DNA from: Pseudomonas fluorescens
GTDB lineage: Bacteria > Pseudomonadota > Gammaproteobacteria > Pseudomonadales > Pseudomonadaceae
Reading direction: 5' to 3'
DNA length: 64,000 nt
Assembly: GCF_000968015.1 (NCBI RefSeq)
Contig: NZ_LACH01000002.1
Span: forward strand, 209,255 to 273,254
Shown: in pieces, positions 28,997 through 39,118 of the stretch
Numbering within the stretch: the first letter of the stretch is position 1
Layout of the letters: each line of letters begins with the position of its first letter
The notes under the pieces: model-generated
Databases searched by the model: none
What the model was told of the DNA's origin: nothing
The model's input: the letters and a program-made list of their open reading frames with translations, nothing else
Made by a program: the position numbers and the translations under genes

Positions 28997-31707
28997 TGAG
29001 CTGCCTCCTGCAGACCGTCAACGGTTTTGCCAAAGATCGCTGGCGGAATACCGGCGATACCGGCCGGCAATGCGACCAGGCCGGCACCCAGCTCTTCGTT
29101 GATGCGCAGCGGCAGACGCAGGGTCTGGCCAGCAACGCTCAAGCTCAGCATGGCGCCGTCATTGACACCCAGACGGTCGGCTTCGGATTTGGCCAGCGAC
29201 ACGTAAGCGGCCGGAATGCGTTCCTGAACCGGCTCGGCTTTGGAAGAGTTCTCTTCGCTGCCGAACAGGTGGAAGAACGGCACAACCTGCCAGGTGCCTG
29301 GAGCCGGGTTGAACGCCCGAGGAACACTGGCGAACCAGTTCAGCGAGTCACCGGTGCTTTCGATCAGGCGGGTGCCCGGGTCGCCAGCGCGGATGTGACC
29401 ACCGACTTCGTCCTGGAACTTGTTCCAGGCTTGCGGCGAGTTCCAGCCCGGAGACCAGGCGAATGGCACTTGCTGACGCGGTTCGACCGAGCCCGAGTAA
29501 CCTTCCATGGAGAACGAGAACGCGGTGTCGTTGTCCTGGGAAGTACGCGGTTCATGCACGCTGATGTCGGCGCGCATGGCGGTCCGGCCGCTGTAACGCA
29601 GCGGTTCGCGAGCCAGTTTCAGGCCCTTGATGCGGAACGCGGCGGACGGTGCAGCGCTGACGATGCCGGCCAGTTGCGGAGTGCTTGCGGCACAGGCAGC
29701 GGTGACGTGGTCCAGTTGGGTCCAGTCGATCGGCTGGTTCAACAGGGTGGCGCGCAGGGCATGCAGCCAGCGCCAGCCTTCGTGAACCATGATGCTTGCG
29801 TCGAGGTAAGTCGGGTCGAAGACCTGGAAGAAGCGCTGGGCGCGGCCTTCCTGGCTGACCAGCGTACCGTCGCCTTCAGCGAAGCTGGCCGCTGGCAGAA
29901 CCAGGTGCGCGCGATCGCTGGTGGCGGTCTTCTGATGGTCCGCCACGATCACCACTTTCGCGGCGTTCAGGGCAGCATCGACACGGGCTTTGTCGGTACG
30001 GGTGTACAGATCGTTTTCCAGCACGACGATGGCGTCAGCTTTACCGTCGATCACGGCTTGCAGCGCGGCATCGACCGAGTCGCCACCGAGCATGGCCAGG
30101 CCGAGGCTGTTGGCCTCTGGCACGATCAGGCTGATGGAGCCGTTCTTCTCGCGCAGCTTCAGTGCTTTGGCGATGTTTGCCGCAGCTTCGATCAGTGCCT
30201 TGGAACCCAGCGAGGTACCGGCAATGATCAGCGGACGCTTGGCGGCGAGCAGGGCGTCGGCAATGCGCTTGGCCAGCTCGAGAGCTTCAGCGTCCAGGCC
30301 TTCAACGGCAGGCGCGCTGGCGTCAAGGGCGTGAGCCACAGCGAAACCGATGCGGGCCAGGTCGTCTGGCGCAGCGTGAACGCATTCTTCAGCGATGTCG
30401 TCGAGCTTGGTTTCAGCCAGGCTGGCGATAAACAGCGGGTTCAGAGCGTTCTGACCGATGTTCTTCACGGCGGCGTCGAGCCAAGGCTGAACGCGCATGG
30501 CGTCGGCCATGTCTTCGGCTTTGCCTTTGACCGATTGACGCAGGGACAGGGCCATACGCGCAGCGGTCTGGGTCAGGTCTTCACCGAGGACGAAGATCGC
30601 ATCGTGGTCTTCGATGTCGCGCATGTTCGGGATCGGCAGCGGGCTGTCTTTAAGCACCTGCATCACCAGACGAATGCGTTCCAGCTCGGCGGCTTCGATA
30701 CCGGAGTAGAAGTGCTCGGCACCGACCAGCTCGCGCAACGCGTAGTTGCTTTCGAGGCTGGCGCGTGGCGAACCGATACCGACGATGTTACGACCGCGCA
30801 GCAGGTCGGCGGCTTTATCCAGCGCTTCGTCGAGGGTCAGCTTGGCGCCGTTGGCCAGCAATGCCTGACGCGGGCGATCCTTGCGGTTGACGTAGCCATA
30901 GCCGAAACGGCCACGGTCGCACAGGAAGTACTGGTTTACCGAACCGTTGAAACGGTTTTCGATACGACGCAGTTCACCGTAGCGCTCACCCGGGGAGATG
31001 TTGCAACCGCTGGAGCAGCCATGGCAGATGCTCGGCGAGAACTGCATGTCCCACTTGCGGTTGTAGCGCTCGGAGTGAGTCTTGTCGGTGAACACACCGG
31101 TCGGGCAGACCTCGGTGAGGTTGCCGGAGAACTCGCTTTCCAGGGTGCCGTCTTCAACGCGACCGAAGTACACGTTGTCGTGGGCGCCGAATACACCGAG
31201 GTCGGTGCCGCCAGCGTAATCCTTATAGAAGCGCACGCAGCGGTAGCAAGCGATGCAGCGGTTCATTTCGTGGGAAATGAACGGGCCCAGTTGCTGGTTC
31301 TGGTGAGTACGCTTGGTGAAGCGATAACGGCGCTCGTTGTGGCCGGTCATCACCGTCATGTCTTGCAGGTGGCAGTGACCGCCTTCTTCACAGACCGGGC
31401 AGTCGTGAGGGTGGTTGGTCATCAGCCATTCAACGACGCTGGCGCGAAACACTTTCGCTTCTTCGTCGTCGATGGAGATCCAGCTGCCGTCGGTGGCGGG
31501 GGTCATGCAGGACATGACGATCCGACCACGCTTGTCGTTTTCGTCGGTGTACTGCTTGACCGCGCACTGGCGGCAAGCGCCAACGCTGCCTAGGGCTGGG
31601 TGCCAGCAGAAATAAGGGATATCGAGGCCTAGCGACAGACATGCCTGTAACAGGTTGTCTGCCCCATCGACTTCGAGCTCTTTGCCGTCTACGTGGATAG
31701 TGGCCAT
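28993..31707 (-). CDS. nuoG: NADH-quinone oxidoreductase subunit G (Fe-S, molybdopterin-like fold)
   Basis: NuoG, 904 residues, the largest peripheral subunit. The N-terminal 2Fe-2S ferredoxin ([15 protein letters not shown]), the His-Cys-rich 4Fe-4S site ([17 protein letters not shown]), a second 4Fe-4S region ([16 protein letters not shown]) and the extra cluster motif ([10 protein letters not shown], cluster N7 in enterics) are visible. The remainder is a molybdopterin-oxidoreductase fold without cofactor. It starts 136 bp after nuoF, the widest gap in the operon. Confidence 0.96.
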   Translation of the reverse strand: MATIHVDGKELEVDGADNLLQACLSLGLDIPYFCWHPALGSVGACRQCAVKQYTDENDKRGRIVMSCMTPATDGSWISIDDEEAKVFRASVVEWLMTNHPHDCPVCEEGGHCHLQDMTVMTGHNERRYRFTKRTHQNQQLGPFISHEMNRCIACYRCVRFYKDYAGGTDLGVFGAHDNVYFGRVEDGTLESEFSGNLTEVCPTGVFTDKTHSERYNRKWDMQFSPSICHGCSSGCNISPGERYGELRRIENRFNGSVNQYFLCDRGRFGYGYVNRKDRPRQALLANGAKLTLDEALDKAADLLRGRNIVGIGSPRASLESNYALRELVGAEHFYSGIEAAELERIRLVMQVLKDSPLPIPNMRDIEDHDAIFVLGEDLTQTAARMALSLRQSVKGKAEDMADAMRVQPWLDAAVKNIGQNALNPLFIASLAETKLDDIAEECVHAAPDDLARIGFAVAHALDASAPAVEGLDAEALELAKRIADALLAAKRPLIIAGTSLGSKALIEAAANIAKALKLREKNGSISLIVPEANSLGLAMLGGDSVDAALQAVIDGKADAIVVLENDLYTRTDKARVDAALNAAKVVIVADHQKTATSDRAHLVLPAASFAEGDGTLVSQEGRAQRFFQVFDPTYLDASIMVHEGWRWLHALRATLLNQPIDWTQLDHVTAACAASTPQLAGIVSAAPSAAFRIKGLKLAREPLRYSGRTAMRADISVHEPRTSQDNDTAFSFSMEGYSGSVEPRQQVPFAWSPGWNSPQAWNKFQDEVGGHIRAGDPGTRLIESTGDSLNWFASVPRAFNPAPGTWQVVPFFHLFGSEENSSKAEPVQERIPAAYVSLAKSEADRLGVNDGAMLSLSVAGQTLRLPLRINEELGAGLVALPAGIAGIPPAIFGKTVDGLQEAAQ

Positions 31708-31843
31708 GGTTCAAAGTTCTTCGTTGGCCCGGTGTCAGCGGGCGTGGCTAATGGAATCTTGTTATTCGCGTGAATCAACACAGCCGTTCAAGGCGTCATC
31801 ACACGAAAAGCTGCGGGCACGGACCCTTCGCTTTTTTAAGCGT

Positions 31844-33199
31844 TTACGCGCCGACTACGATCGGCCTTGCCAGAGGCGGGACGACGGCGCTGGTAGGCGC
31901 GATGCCGGCTTCGAACTCATGGCGGAAGTATTTGATTGCGCTGCCCAACGGCTCCACGGCGCCCGGTGCGTGAGCACAGAAGGTCTTGCCAGGGCCGAGG
32001 AAACCGACCAGACCCAGCAGGGTCTCGATATCGCCGGCTTGCCCTTCACCGTTCTCGATGGCGCGCAGAAGCTTGACGCTCCACGGCAAACCGTCACGGC
32101 ACGGGGTGCAGAAGCCGCAGGATTCGCGGGAGAAAAACTCTTCCATGTTGCGCAGCAGGGACACCATGTTGACGCTGTCGTCCACCGCCATGGCCAGGCC
32201 GGTACCCATACGGGTGCCCACTTTGGCGATGCCGCCGGCGTACATTTGTGCGTCGAGGTGTTCCGGCAACAGGAAACCGGTACCGGCGCCGCCTGGCTGC
32301 CAGCACTTGAGCTTGTAACCGTCGCGCATGCCGCCGGCGTAGTCTTCGAACAACTCGCGACCGGTGACGCCGAAGGGCAATTCCCACAGGCCCGGGTTCT
32401 TGACCTTGCCGGAGAAGCCCATGAGCTTGGTGCCCATGTCTTCACTGCCTTCGCGGGCCAACGATTTGTACCAGTCCACGCCGTCGGCAATGATCGCCGG
32501 CACGTTGCACAGGGTTTCAACGTTGTTCACGCAAGTCGGCTTGCCCCACACGCCAACGGCCGCAGGGAAGGGCGGCTTGGAGCGCGGGTTGGCGCGGCGA
32601 CCTTCGAGGGAGTTGATCAGTGCGGTTTCTTCACCGCAGATGTAACGCCCGGCGCCGGTGTGGACGAACAGCTCGAAATCGAAGCCGCTGCCCAGAATGT
32701 TTTTACCCAAAAGGCCTGCAGCCTTGGCTTCTTCCACGGCACGGTTCAGGTGCTTGGCGGCGGTGGTGTATTCGCCACGCAGGAAGATGTAGCCACGGTA
32801 GGTTTTCAGCGCGCGAGCACTGATCAGCATGCCTTCGATCAGCAGATGGGGCAGTTGCTCCATCAGCATGCGGTCTTTCCAGGTGTTCGGTTCCATCTCG
32901 TCCGCGTTGCACAGCAGGTAGCGGATGTTGATGGATTCGTCTTTGGGCATCAGGCCCCACTTAACGCCAGTGGGGAAGCCTGCACCGCCGCGACCTTTAA
33001 GGCCGGAGTCTTTCACGGTCTGGACGATGTCGTCCTGAGCCATGTCGGCGAAAGCCTTGCGCGCAGCCGCGTAACCGTTCTTGGCCTGGTACTCGTCGAG
33101 CCATACGGCTTCGCCGTCGTCACGCAGACGCCAGGTCAGCGGGTGAGTCTCGGCCGAACGCTTGATGCGGTTGGCTGGACCGAAGGAAGTCAGGGTCAT
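31844..33199 (-). CDS. nuoF: NADH-quinone oxidoreductase subunit F (FMN, NADH-binding)
   Basis: NuoF, 451 residues, binds NADH, FMN and cluster N3. [16 protein letters not shown] is the Gly-rich nucleotide loop; FMN-binding [19 protein letters not shown] and the 4Fe-4S motif [12 protein letters not shown] are intact. Its ATG overlaps the nuoE stop by 4 bp. Confidence 0.97.
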   Translation of the reverse strand: MTLTSFGPANRIKRSAETHPLTWRLRDDGEAVWLDEYQAKNGYAAARKAFADMAQDDIVQTVKDSGLKGRGGAGFPTGVKWGLMPKDESINIRYLLCNADEMEPNTWKDRMLMEQLPHLLIEGMLISARALKTYRGYIFLRGEYTTAAKHLNRAVEEAKAAGLLGKNILGSGFDFELFVHTGAGRYICGEETALINSLEGRRANPRSKPPFPAAVGVWGKPTCVNNVETLCNVPAIIADGVDWYKSLAREGSEDMGTKLMGFSGKVKNPGLWELPFGVTGRELFEDYAGGMRDGYKLKCWQPGGAGTGFLLPEHLDAQMYAGGIAKVGTRMGTGLAMAVDDSVNMVSLLRNMEEFFSRESCGFCTPCRDGLPWSVKLLRAIENGEGQAGDIETLLGLVGFLGPGKTFCAHAPGAVEPLGSAIKYFRHEFEAGIAPTSAVVPPLARPIVVGA

Positions 33200-33693
33200 A
33201 CGTAGCCCTCGAGCAATTTGGCAACGCCGGCAGGCTGCACATCACCGAATGTGTCGTCGTCGATCATCAACGCCGGCGCCTTGTCGCAGTTGCCGAGGCA
33301 GCAGACCGGCAGCAGGGTGAAACGACCGTCGGCGGTTGTCTGACCCAGGCCGATGCCCAGATTGCTCTGGATTTCGCTGACTACCGATTCATGGCCACCG
33401 ATGTAGCAGACCATGCTGTCGCAGACGCGAATGATGTGACGGCCGACCGGCTGACGGAAGATCTGGCTATAGAACGTCGCCACCCCTTCAACGTCGCTGG
33501 CCGGGATGCCGAGGATCTCGCCGATGGCGTAGAGCGCGCCATCAGGCACCCAGCCACGTTCCTTCTGGACGATCTTCAGGGCTTCGATCGACGCCGCGCG
33601 CGGGTCTTCGTAGTGATGCAGCTCGTGCTCGATGGCCGAGCGCTCGGTTTCGCTCAGGGCGAAACGGTCTGTCTGGATAAGCGTGCTGTTCAT
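33196..33693 (-). CDS. nuoE: NADH-quinone oxidoreductase subunit E (2Fe-2S)
   Basis: NuoE, 165 residues, a thioredoxin-like 2Fe-2S protein carrying cluster N1a. The four ligands lie in [10 protein letters not shown] and [11 protein letters not shown]. It begins 2 bp after the nuoCD stop and overlaps nuoF. Confidence 0.96.
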   Translation of the reverse strand: MNSTLIQTDRFALSETERSAIEHELHHYEDPRAASIEALKIVQKERGWVPDGALYAIGEILGIPASDVEGVATFYSQIFRQPVGRHIIRVCDSMVCYIGGHESVVSEIQSNLGIGLGQTTADGRFTLLPVCCLGNCDKAPALMIDDDTFGDVQPAGVAKLLEGYV

Positions 33694-33695
33694 GC

Positions 33696-35480
33696 TTAGC
33701 GGTCCACGTCGGCCATAACGAAATCGATACTACCCAGGTACGCAATCAAGTCCGCGACCATGCTGCCTTTGATCACCGAAGGGATCTGCTGCAGGTGCGG
33801 GAAGCTTGGGGTGCGAATCCGGGTGCGGTAGCTCATGGTGCCGCCATCGCTCGTCAGGTAATAACTGTTGATGCCCTTGGTCGCTTCGATCATCTGGAAG
33901 GATTCGTTGGCCGGCATGACCGGGCCCCACGAAACTTGCAGGAAGTGCGTGATCAGGGTCTCGATGTGCTGCAGGGTGCGCTCTTTCGGTGGCGGCGTGG
34001 TCAGCGGGTGATCCGCCTTGTACGGGCCTTCCGGCATGTTGCGCATGCACTGCTCGATGATCTTCAGGCTCTGGCGCATTTCTTCGACACGCACGATGCA
34101 ACGGTCGTAGGCATCGCCATTGGCCGCCAGCGGCACTTCGAATTCGAAGTTCTCGTAACCGGAGTACGGACGCGCTTTACGCAGGTCGAAATCGCAACCG
34201 GTCGAACGCAGGCCGGAACCGGTGACGCCCCATTCCAGGGCTTCTTTGGTGTTGTAGGCGGCGACGCCGATGGTCCGGCCACGCAGGATGCTGTTGTCCA
34301 GTGCGGCTTTCTGGTATTCGTCCAGACGCTTTGGCATCCATTCGATGAAGTCTTTCACCAGTTTTTCCCAGCCGCGCGGCAGGTCGTGAGCGACGCCACC
34401 GATGCGGTACCAGGCCGGGTGCAGACGGAAGCCGGTAATGGCTTCGATCACCGTGTACGCCTTCTGACGGTCGGTGAACGTGAAGAACACCGGGGTCATG
34501 GCGCCGACGTCCTGGATGTAAGTCCCCAGGAACAGCAGGTGGCTGGTGATCCGGAAGAACTCGGCCATCATGATGCGGATGACGTCGACCTTCTCGGGCA
34601 CCTTGATGCCGGCCAGCTTCTCGACCGAGAGCACGTACGGCAGGTTGTTCATCACGCCGCCGAGGTAGTCGATACGGTCGGTGTACGGAATGAAGCTGTG
34701 CCAGGACTGACGCTCGGCCATCTTCTCGGCACCACGGTGGTGGTAACCGACGTCCGGTACGCAATCGACGATCTCTTCACCGTCCAGCTGCAGAATGATG
34801 CGGAACGCACCGTGCGCGGAAGGGTGGTTAGGGCCGAGGTTGAGGAACATGTAGTCCTCGTTCGCCCCGGAACGCTTCATGCCCCAGTCTTCAGGCTTGA
34901 AGCGCGCGGCTTCTTCCTCAAGCTGTTGCTTGGCCAGGGTCAGGCTGAACGGGTCGAACTCGGTGGCGCGGGCCGGGAAGTCCTTGCGCAGCGGGTGACC
35001 TTCCCAGGTCGGCGGCATCATGATGCGGGTCAGGTGCGGGTGACCGGCAAAGTTGATGCCGTACATGTCCCACACTTCACGCTCGTACCAGTTGGCGTTC
35101 GGCCAGATGCCGGTCACGGTCGGCACGCTGAGGTCGCTCTCGGACAAGGCGACCTTGATCATTACGTCACTATTACGTTCGATCGACATCAAGTGATAGA
35201 ACACAGTGAAGTCGGCGCCGCTTGGCAGCCCTTGACGCTTGGTGCGCAGACGCTCGTCCACGCCGTGCAGGTCATAGAGCATGACGTACGGCTTGGGCAG
35301 GTTGCGCAGGAAGGTCAGGACTTCGACGAGTTTGGCACGGGCAACCCAAAGCACCGGCATGCCGGTGCGGGTAGGCTGGGCGGTGAACGCCTCAGGGCCA
35401 AAACGGTTATTCAGTTCGACGACCACATCCTGGTCGTCTGCCTTATAAGGCGGGATGTACAGAGCACTGCCTGTAGTCAT
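33696..35480 (-). CDS. nuoCD: NADH-quinone oxidoreductase fused subunit C/D
   Basis: A fused NuoC-NuoD protein of 594 residues, as in enterics and pseudomonads. The first 190 residues are NuoC (30-kDa family, ending near the [20 protein letters not shown] signature); the rest is NuoD (49-kDa, quinone pocket), with [16 protein letters not shown] and the C-terminal D-x-V-M-A-D-V-D-R. A TTG at 35504 is also in frame, but the ATG at 35480 fits the family N-terminus ([12 protein letters not shown]). It lies 73 bp after nuoB. Confidence 0.96.
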   Translation of the reverse strand: MTTGSALYIPPYKADDQDVVVELNNRFGPEAFTAQPTRTGMPVLWVARAKLVEVLTFLRNLPKPYVMLYDLHGVDERLRTKRQGLPSGADFTVFYHLMSIERNSDVMIKVALSESDLSVPTVTGIWPNANWYEREVWDMYGINFAGHPHLTRIMMPPTWEGHPLRKDFPARATEFDPFSLTLAKQQLEEEAARFKPEDWGMKRSGANEDYMFLNLGPNHPSAHGAFRIILQLDGEEIVDCVPDVGYHHRGAEKMAERQSWHSFIPYTDRIDYLGGVMNNLPYVLSVEKLAGIKVPEKVDVIRIMMAEFFRITSHLLFLGTYIQDVGAMTPVFFTFTDRQKAYTVIEAITGFRLHPAWYRIGGVAHDLPRGWEKLVKDFIEWMPKRLDEYQKAALDNSILRGRTIGVAAYNTKEALEWGVTGSGLRSTGCDFDLRKARPYSGYENFEFEVPLAANGDAYDRCIVRVEEMRQSLKIIEQCMRNMPEGPYKADHPLTTPPPKERTLQHIETLITHFLQVSWGPVMPANESFQMIEATKGINSYYLTSDGGTMSYRTRIRTPSFPHLQQIPSVIKGSMVADLIAYLGSIDFVMADVDR

Positions 35481-35553
35481 GGTTATTTTATCGCTTTCGG
35501 TCAACGTAAAGAATGAAGCCAGGTTCTCGTTCTATAAAAGAAGCAGGTCTGGA

Positions 35554-36228
35554 TCAGACTTCGTCGGGGCTGCGCAGGTTGGTGACTGCGATTCGCTGTT
35601 CGCGGCGCTGTTCCTTTTGCGAAGGCATCTCGGCGCGGTATACGCCTTGATCGCCGACGACCCAGGAAAGCGGACGACGCTCCTGTCCAATCGACTCTTG
35701 CAAGAGCATCAAGCCTTGCAGAAAAGCTTCAGGGCGGGGCGGGCAGCCAGGCACGTAGACGTCCACGGGCAGGAACTTGTCCACCCCTTGAACGACTGAG
35801 TAGATGTCGTACATGCCACCGGAGTTGGCGCACGAACCCATGGAGATAACCCATTTAGGTTCGAGCATTTGCTCGTAGAGACGCTGAATGATCGGCGCCA
35901 TCTTGATGAAGCAGGTACCGGCGATAACCATGAAATCCGCCTGACGCGGCGATGCCCGGATAACCTCGGCGCCAAAGCGCGCGATGTCGTGGGGCGCCGT
36001 GAAGGCGGTGGTCATTTCCACGTAGCAGCACGAAAGACCGAAGTTATACGGCCACAGGGAGTTCTTGCGCCCCCAGTTGATCGTGCCGTTAAGCACGTCT
36101 TCGAGCTTGCCCATGAAAATGTTTTTGTGGACTTGATCTTCTAACGGATCGGAAACGGTTTCCCGTTCGCCAATCGGATACTGCTCGTTAGGAGCATCGG
36201 GGTCGATCCTGGTGAGATTGTATTGCAT
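35554..36228 (-). CDS. nuoB: NADH-quinone oxidoreductase subunit B (cluster N2)
   Basis: NuoB, 224 residues, holds cluster N2, the last iron-sulfur centre before quinone. GLSCCYVEM provides the tandem cysteines; GSCANSGG and [10 protein letters not shown] provide the others. The start is the ATG at 36228, 8 bp after GAGG; an in-frame TTG two codons earlier is less likely. It lies 10 bp after nuoA. Confidence 0.96.
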   Translation of the reverse strand: MQYNLTRIDPDAPNEQYPIGERETVSDPLEDQVHKNIFMGKLEDVLNGTINWGRKNSLWPYNFGLSCCYVEMTTAFTAPHDIARFGAEVIRASPRQADFMVIAGTCFIKMAPIIQRLYEQMLEPKWVISMGSCANSGGMYDIYSVVQGVDKFLPVDVYVPGCPPRPEAFLQGLMLLQESIGQERRPLSWVVGDQGVYRAEMPSQKEQRREQRIAVTNLRSPDEV

Positions 36229-36238
36229 TGCCAAAGCC

Positions 36239-36652
36239 TCATTGTTTCAGCTTCGCTTGCCGCTTAAGACGAGCTGCCGGAGCCCAGTCAAGGGCGCCCA
36301 CTCGAAATAGGTAGACAAGACCTGCCAACAGAATTGCTATGAAAACGAGAGCTTCGACGAATCCGGTCCAGCCGCTTTCGCGGACGGACACAGACCAGGC
36401 AAAGAGAAAAAGGGCTTCGATATCGAAGATCACGAAGAGCATCGCGACCAGATAGAATTTTGCAGAGAGCCGCAGACGGGCGCCACCTGTAGGCAGCATG
36501 CCGGATTCGAACGGTTCGTTTTTGCTGCGGCCCCAGGCTTTTGACCCGAGGAGGCTGGAGACGCCGAGCATGAAGGCACAAAGGCCGACGACGCCCAGAA
36601 GGAAAATGGCAAAGCCCCAGTTGTGGGCCATGAGTCCTGTCGCTTCGGGCAT
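36239..36652 (-). CDS. nuoA: NADH-quinone oxidoreductase subunit A
   Basis: NuoA, 137 residues, three membrane helices with the conserved loop [12 protein letters not shown] (E-x-G motif beside the quinone channel) and [20 protein letters not shown]. The frame is open to 36727, but [14 protein letters not shown] is the family start and AAGGA stands a few bases before it. First gene of the 13-gene operon, with all subunits present and intact. Confidence 0.95.
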   Translation of the reverse strand: MPEATGLMAHNWGFAIFLLGVVGLCAFMLGVSSLLGSKAWGRSKNEPFESGMLPTGGARLRLSAKFYLVAMLFVIFDIEALFLFAWSVSVRESGWTGFVEALVFIAILLAGLVYLFRVGALDWAPAARLKRQAKLKQ

Positions 36653-36901
36653 GCTGGTAATCCTTAACAGAGAGCAAAGGTCTCTGAGCTTGAAAAGAAA
36701 CAAAGCAGTGACGATATGTCGCAGCAATCAATCCCGCTGATTTTATGGCACAACACCGTGCAAGTAAAATTCCTATAGCGAAATTATTTATAGGAATAAG
36801 GACATGGCGCACCTCCAAAACCCCGCAGCCCATGCGGTTCGGGCATTGGCCGGGATTTCATCAATATTGTTTTGTTGGGAATGTAACGAACATAGTTGCG
36901 G

Positions 36902-36920
36902 CTAAATGATAATCAATATT
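36902..36920. promoter_or_regulatory. Fur-like box upstream of nuo
   Basis: Against the 19-bp consensus GATAATGATAATCATTATC this site matches at 14 of 19 positions by eye, including the core AATGATAATCA. It overlaps the second ATCAATATTGTTT repeat. Complex I is rich in iron-sulfur clusters, which would make iron control plausible. Confidence 0.35.
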
Positions 36921-37075
36921 GTTTGTGGCGGTTTTTAAACTGTTTAACAGGTTAATGGGTGGGAAGTTGTCTTACATGCGCCTTATTGCAAGTAGTGCGC
37001 AGGGAGGTTTTAGCGTGTTTTCCTGATCGGGAAAATGCTCTGGATCAAGGTTTTTCCCAGATTCACCACTGACCA

Positions 37076-37166
37076 CTGTGGGAGCGAGCTTGCTCGCGAT
37101 GGCGGCCGTCCAGTCGAAGTTGTACTGACTGACATTCCGCTATCGCGAGCAAGCTCGCTCCCACAG
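37076..37166. repeat. REPIN between aceA and nuo
   Basis: CTGTGGGAGCGAGCTTGCTC...GCGATGGCGG on the left and CCGCTATCGCGAGC...GCTCGCTCCCACAG on the right; standard orientation with the TGTGGG ends outside. Confidence 0.85.
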
Positions 37167-37195
37167 GGTTCGGCGGTGTTGGTTAAATCGAGGGC

Positions 37196-37223
37196 AAAAA
37201 AAATGCCCCGAACCAGTCGGGGC
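37196..37223 (-). terminator. Rho-independent terminator of aceA
   Basis: On the minus strand GCCCCG, loop ACTGGTT, CGGGGC, then A and eight T residues. About 70 bp past the aceA stop. Confidence 0.88.
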
Positions 37224-37292
37224 GTCAGATGTGCGGCGTCGCGGTTAGCTTTCTATTCGGTCCGCAACGGCCGTTTGCTCAGGTGAAGCAGA

Positions 37293-38618
37293 TCAGTGGA
37301 ACTGTTCTTCTTCAGTCGAACCGGTCAGCGCGGTCACCGAAGACGAGCCACCTTGAATCACGGTGGTCATGTCGTCGAAGTAGCCGGTGCCCACTTCCTG
37401 CTGGTGAGCCACGAAGGTGTAGCCCTTCGAAGCGTCAGCGAACTCTTGCTCTTGCAGCTTCACGTAGGCAGTCATGTCGTTGCGGGCGTAGTCGTGCGCC
37501 AGGTTGAACATGCTGTGCCACATGTTGTGAATGCCGGCCAGGGTGATGAACTGGTGCTTGTAACCCATGGCGGACAGTTCGCGCTGGAACTTGGCGATGG
37601 TCGCGTCGTCCAGGTTTTTCTTCCAGTTGAAGGAAGGCGAGCAGTTGTACGACAGCAGTTGGTCCGGGTATTCCTTTTTGATCGCTTCAGCGAAGCGACG
37701 AGCTTCGTCCAGATCCGGCTTGGCAGTTTCACACCAGATCAGGTCGGCGTACGGAGCGTAAGCCAGGCCGCGAGCGATCGCCTGGTCCAGGCCGGCGCGC
37801 ACTTTGTAGAAGCCTTCCTGGGTACGTTCGCCAGTTACGAATGGCTGGTCGTACGGGTCGCAATCGGACGTCAGCAGGTCAGCTGCGTTAGCGTCGGTAC
37901 GAGCCAGGATGATGGTCGGAGTACCGGCAACGTCAGCCGCCAGACGGGCAGCGGTCAGCTTCTGTACAGCTTCCTGGGTAGGAACCAGTACCTTGCCGCC
38001 CATGTGGCCGCATTTTTTCACGGAAGCCAGTTGGTCTTCGAAGTGAACGCCGGCGGCGCCTGCTTCGATCATGCTTTTCATCAGTTCGTAAGCGTTCAGT
38101 ACGCCGCCGAAACCGGCTTCAGCGTCAGCCACGATCGGTGCGAAGTAGTCGATGTAGCCTTCGTCGCCCGGGCCTTTACCGGCTTTCCACTGGATCTGGT
38201 CAGCACGACGGAACGAGTTGTTGATGCGCTTGACCACGGTTGGAACCGAATCCACCGGGTACAGCGACTGGTCTGGGTACATCGATTCGGCGGAGTTGTT
38301 GTCCGCAGCCACTTGCCAGCCCGACAGGTAGATTGCCTGGATACCGGCTTTGACTTGTTGCACAGCCTGGCCGCCGGTCAGGGCGCCCATGCAGTTGACG
38401 AAATCTTTATCAGGACGGAAGGATGGCTTGGCGCCCTGGGTCACCAGGTTCCACAGCTTCTCGGCGCCCAATTTTGCAAAGGTGTGCTCAGGTTGAACCG
38501 AGCCACGCAGGCGGACGACGTCAGCAGCGGAGTAAGCGCGTGTCACGCCTTTCCAGCGTGGGTTTTCAGCCCAATCTTTTTCGAGGGCTGCAATTTGCTG
38601 TTCGCGTGTCAGTGCCAT
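37293..38618 (-). CDS. aceA: Isocitrate lyase
   Basis: AceA, 441 residues, splits isocitrate into succinate and glyoxylate, first step of the glyoxylate shunt used on acetate and fatty acids. The catalytic loop KKCGHMGGK is present with Cys203 (KKCGH at 201-205). The length is like the E. coli/P. putida form (434-441), not the 531-residue P. aeruginosa enzyme. GAGG stands 9 bp before the ATG. It is monocistronic, with its own terminator. It competes with the two isocitrate dehydrogenases encoded 8-11 kb away. The upstream region carries a conspicuous palindromic site and a long structured leader. Confidence 0.97.
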   Translation of the reverse strand: MALTREQQIAALEKDWAENPRWKGVTRAYSAADVVRLRGSVQPEHTFAKLGAEKLWNLVTQGAKPSFRPDKDFVNCMGALTGGQAVQQVKAGIQAIYLSGWQVAADNNSAESMYPDQSLYPVDSVPTVVKRINNSFRRADQIQWKAGKGPGDEGYIDYFAPIVADAEAGFGGVLNAYELMKSMIEAGAAGVHFEDQLASVKKCGHMGGKVLVPTQEAVQKLTAARLAADVAGTPTIILARTDANAADLLTSDCDPYDQPFVTGERTQEGFYKVRAGLDQAIARGLAYAPYADLIWCETAKPDLDEARRFAEAIKKEYPDQLLSYNCSPSFNWKKNLDDATIAKFQRELSAMGYKHQFITLAGIHNMWHSMFNLAHDYARNDMTAYVKLQEQEFADASKGYTFVAHQQEVGTGYFDDMTTVIQGGSSSVTALTGSTEEEQFH

Positions 38619-39017
38619 GGAGATAAACCTCGTCGCATAGGTCTGGGTGGAAAATTCCTGCTCCTGCCGAATACGCTTTTCAAAAGTGGGCGTAAAAGGC
38701 TGCTCGCTGACCAGAAGCTTAGGCGGTCAAGTCGGATTCGGCGGGGGTGGCGACGGGATGAACGATGGGCTCGAGGGGAAGTGAGCAGGTAAGGGCGAAC
38801 TGGCGAGCGCATTCGGGCGTCGTGGGCCTTGGTACGAACTTCAGTGTGGAGCCGGGTTACCTAATTACGCTTCCGTCCCTCGGGACAACTTCGTTCCAGT
38901 CGGCAACCTCGTCAAACACACCTTGTGGGCGGTACAGACACGAAGCGGCTCGCGGGGTAGGTGCGAACGGCGCCTCGAAGGCCCTTGCCAGGGCCCCTGA
39001 TTAGCGGGAGCGAGGCC

Positions 39018-39046
39018 ATCATGCCTTCGCTTTTTTGTATCGTCAA
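39018..39046 (-). promoter_or_regulatory. Candidate aceA promoter
   Basis: Minus-strand TTGACG, 17-bp spacer, CATGAT. The -35 is good, the -10 matches 4 of 6. It would start transcription near 39011 with the palindromic operator directly upstream. Confidence 0.35.
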
Positions 39047-39052
39047 ACGTTT

Positions 39053-39078
39053 TGTAGTGCTTTTTTTATAGCACTACA
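39053..39078. promoter_or_regulatory. Palindromic operator upstream of aceA (possible RccR site)
   Basis: TGTAGTGC, a 10-bp TTTTTTTATA centre, then GCACTACA: a perfect 8-bp inverted repeat. An RpiR-family repressor, RccR, is reported to control aceA and other carbon genes in P. fluorescens, and from memory its motif has TGTAGT/ACTACA half-sites. The match is a recollection to be checked. No T run follows on the minus strand, so it is not a good terminator for the upstream gene. Confidence 0.45.
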
Positions 39079-39118
39079 TCTTTGGTCTAATACGACTAAT
39101 CAGTCAGTTTTCGGTGGT

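Larger units (their letters stand above)
36653..37292. other. Upstream region of nuo, gene-free
   Basis: 640 bp with no gene. From nuoA outward it holds an inverted repeat ATTCCTATA...TATAGGAAT (36769-36797), two direct copies of ATCAATATTGTTT (36860-36872 and 36912-36924, 52 bp apart), a Fur-like site (36902-36920), a small TTTTCC-TGATC-GGGAAAA hairpin near 37015-37034, a REPIN (37076-37166) and the aceA terminator. The AT-rich part (36840-36960) is the likely nuo control region, but I cannot fix a promoter there. Confidence 0.7.
38619..39118. other. Gene-free, structured region upstream of aceA (long leader or small RNA)
   Basis: 500 bp without a believable gene. 38840-39040 holds several perfect small hairpins (GTCC-CTCG-GGAC near 38875; GGCCCT-TGCC-AGGGCC near 38980). 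On the plus strand it ends in a terminator-like GCGAGGC-CATCAT-GCCTTCGC plus six T (39009-39037). On the minus strand it could be a roughly 390-nt aceA leader driven by TTGACG-N17-CATGAT at 39018-39046. Which strand is transcribed cannot be decided by reading. Confidence 0.4.

Noticed and set aside
26921-31593. Two very long plus-strand open frames (about 692 and 865 codons) opposite nuoJ-nuoG
   Set aside because: Composition is His/Gln/Arg-rich without domains, a typical mirror of membrane and Fe-S protein genes on the other strand.
37015-37034. TTTTCC-TGATC-GGGAAAA hairpin as a terminator
   Set aside because: It lies far from any gene end and has no following T run on either strand.
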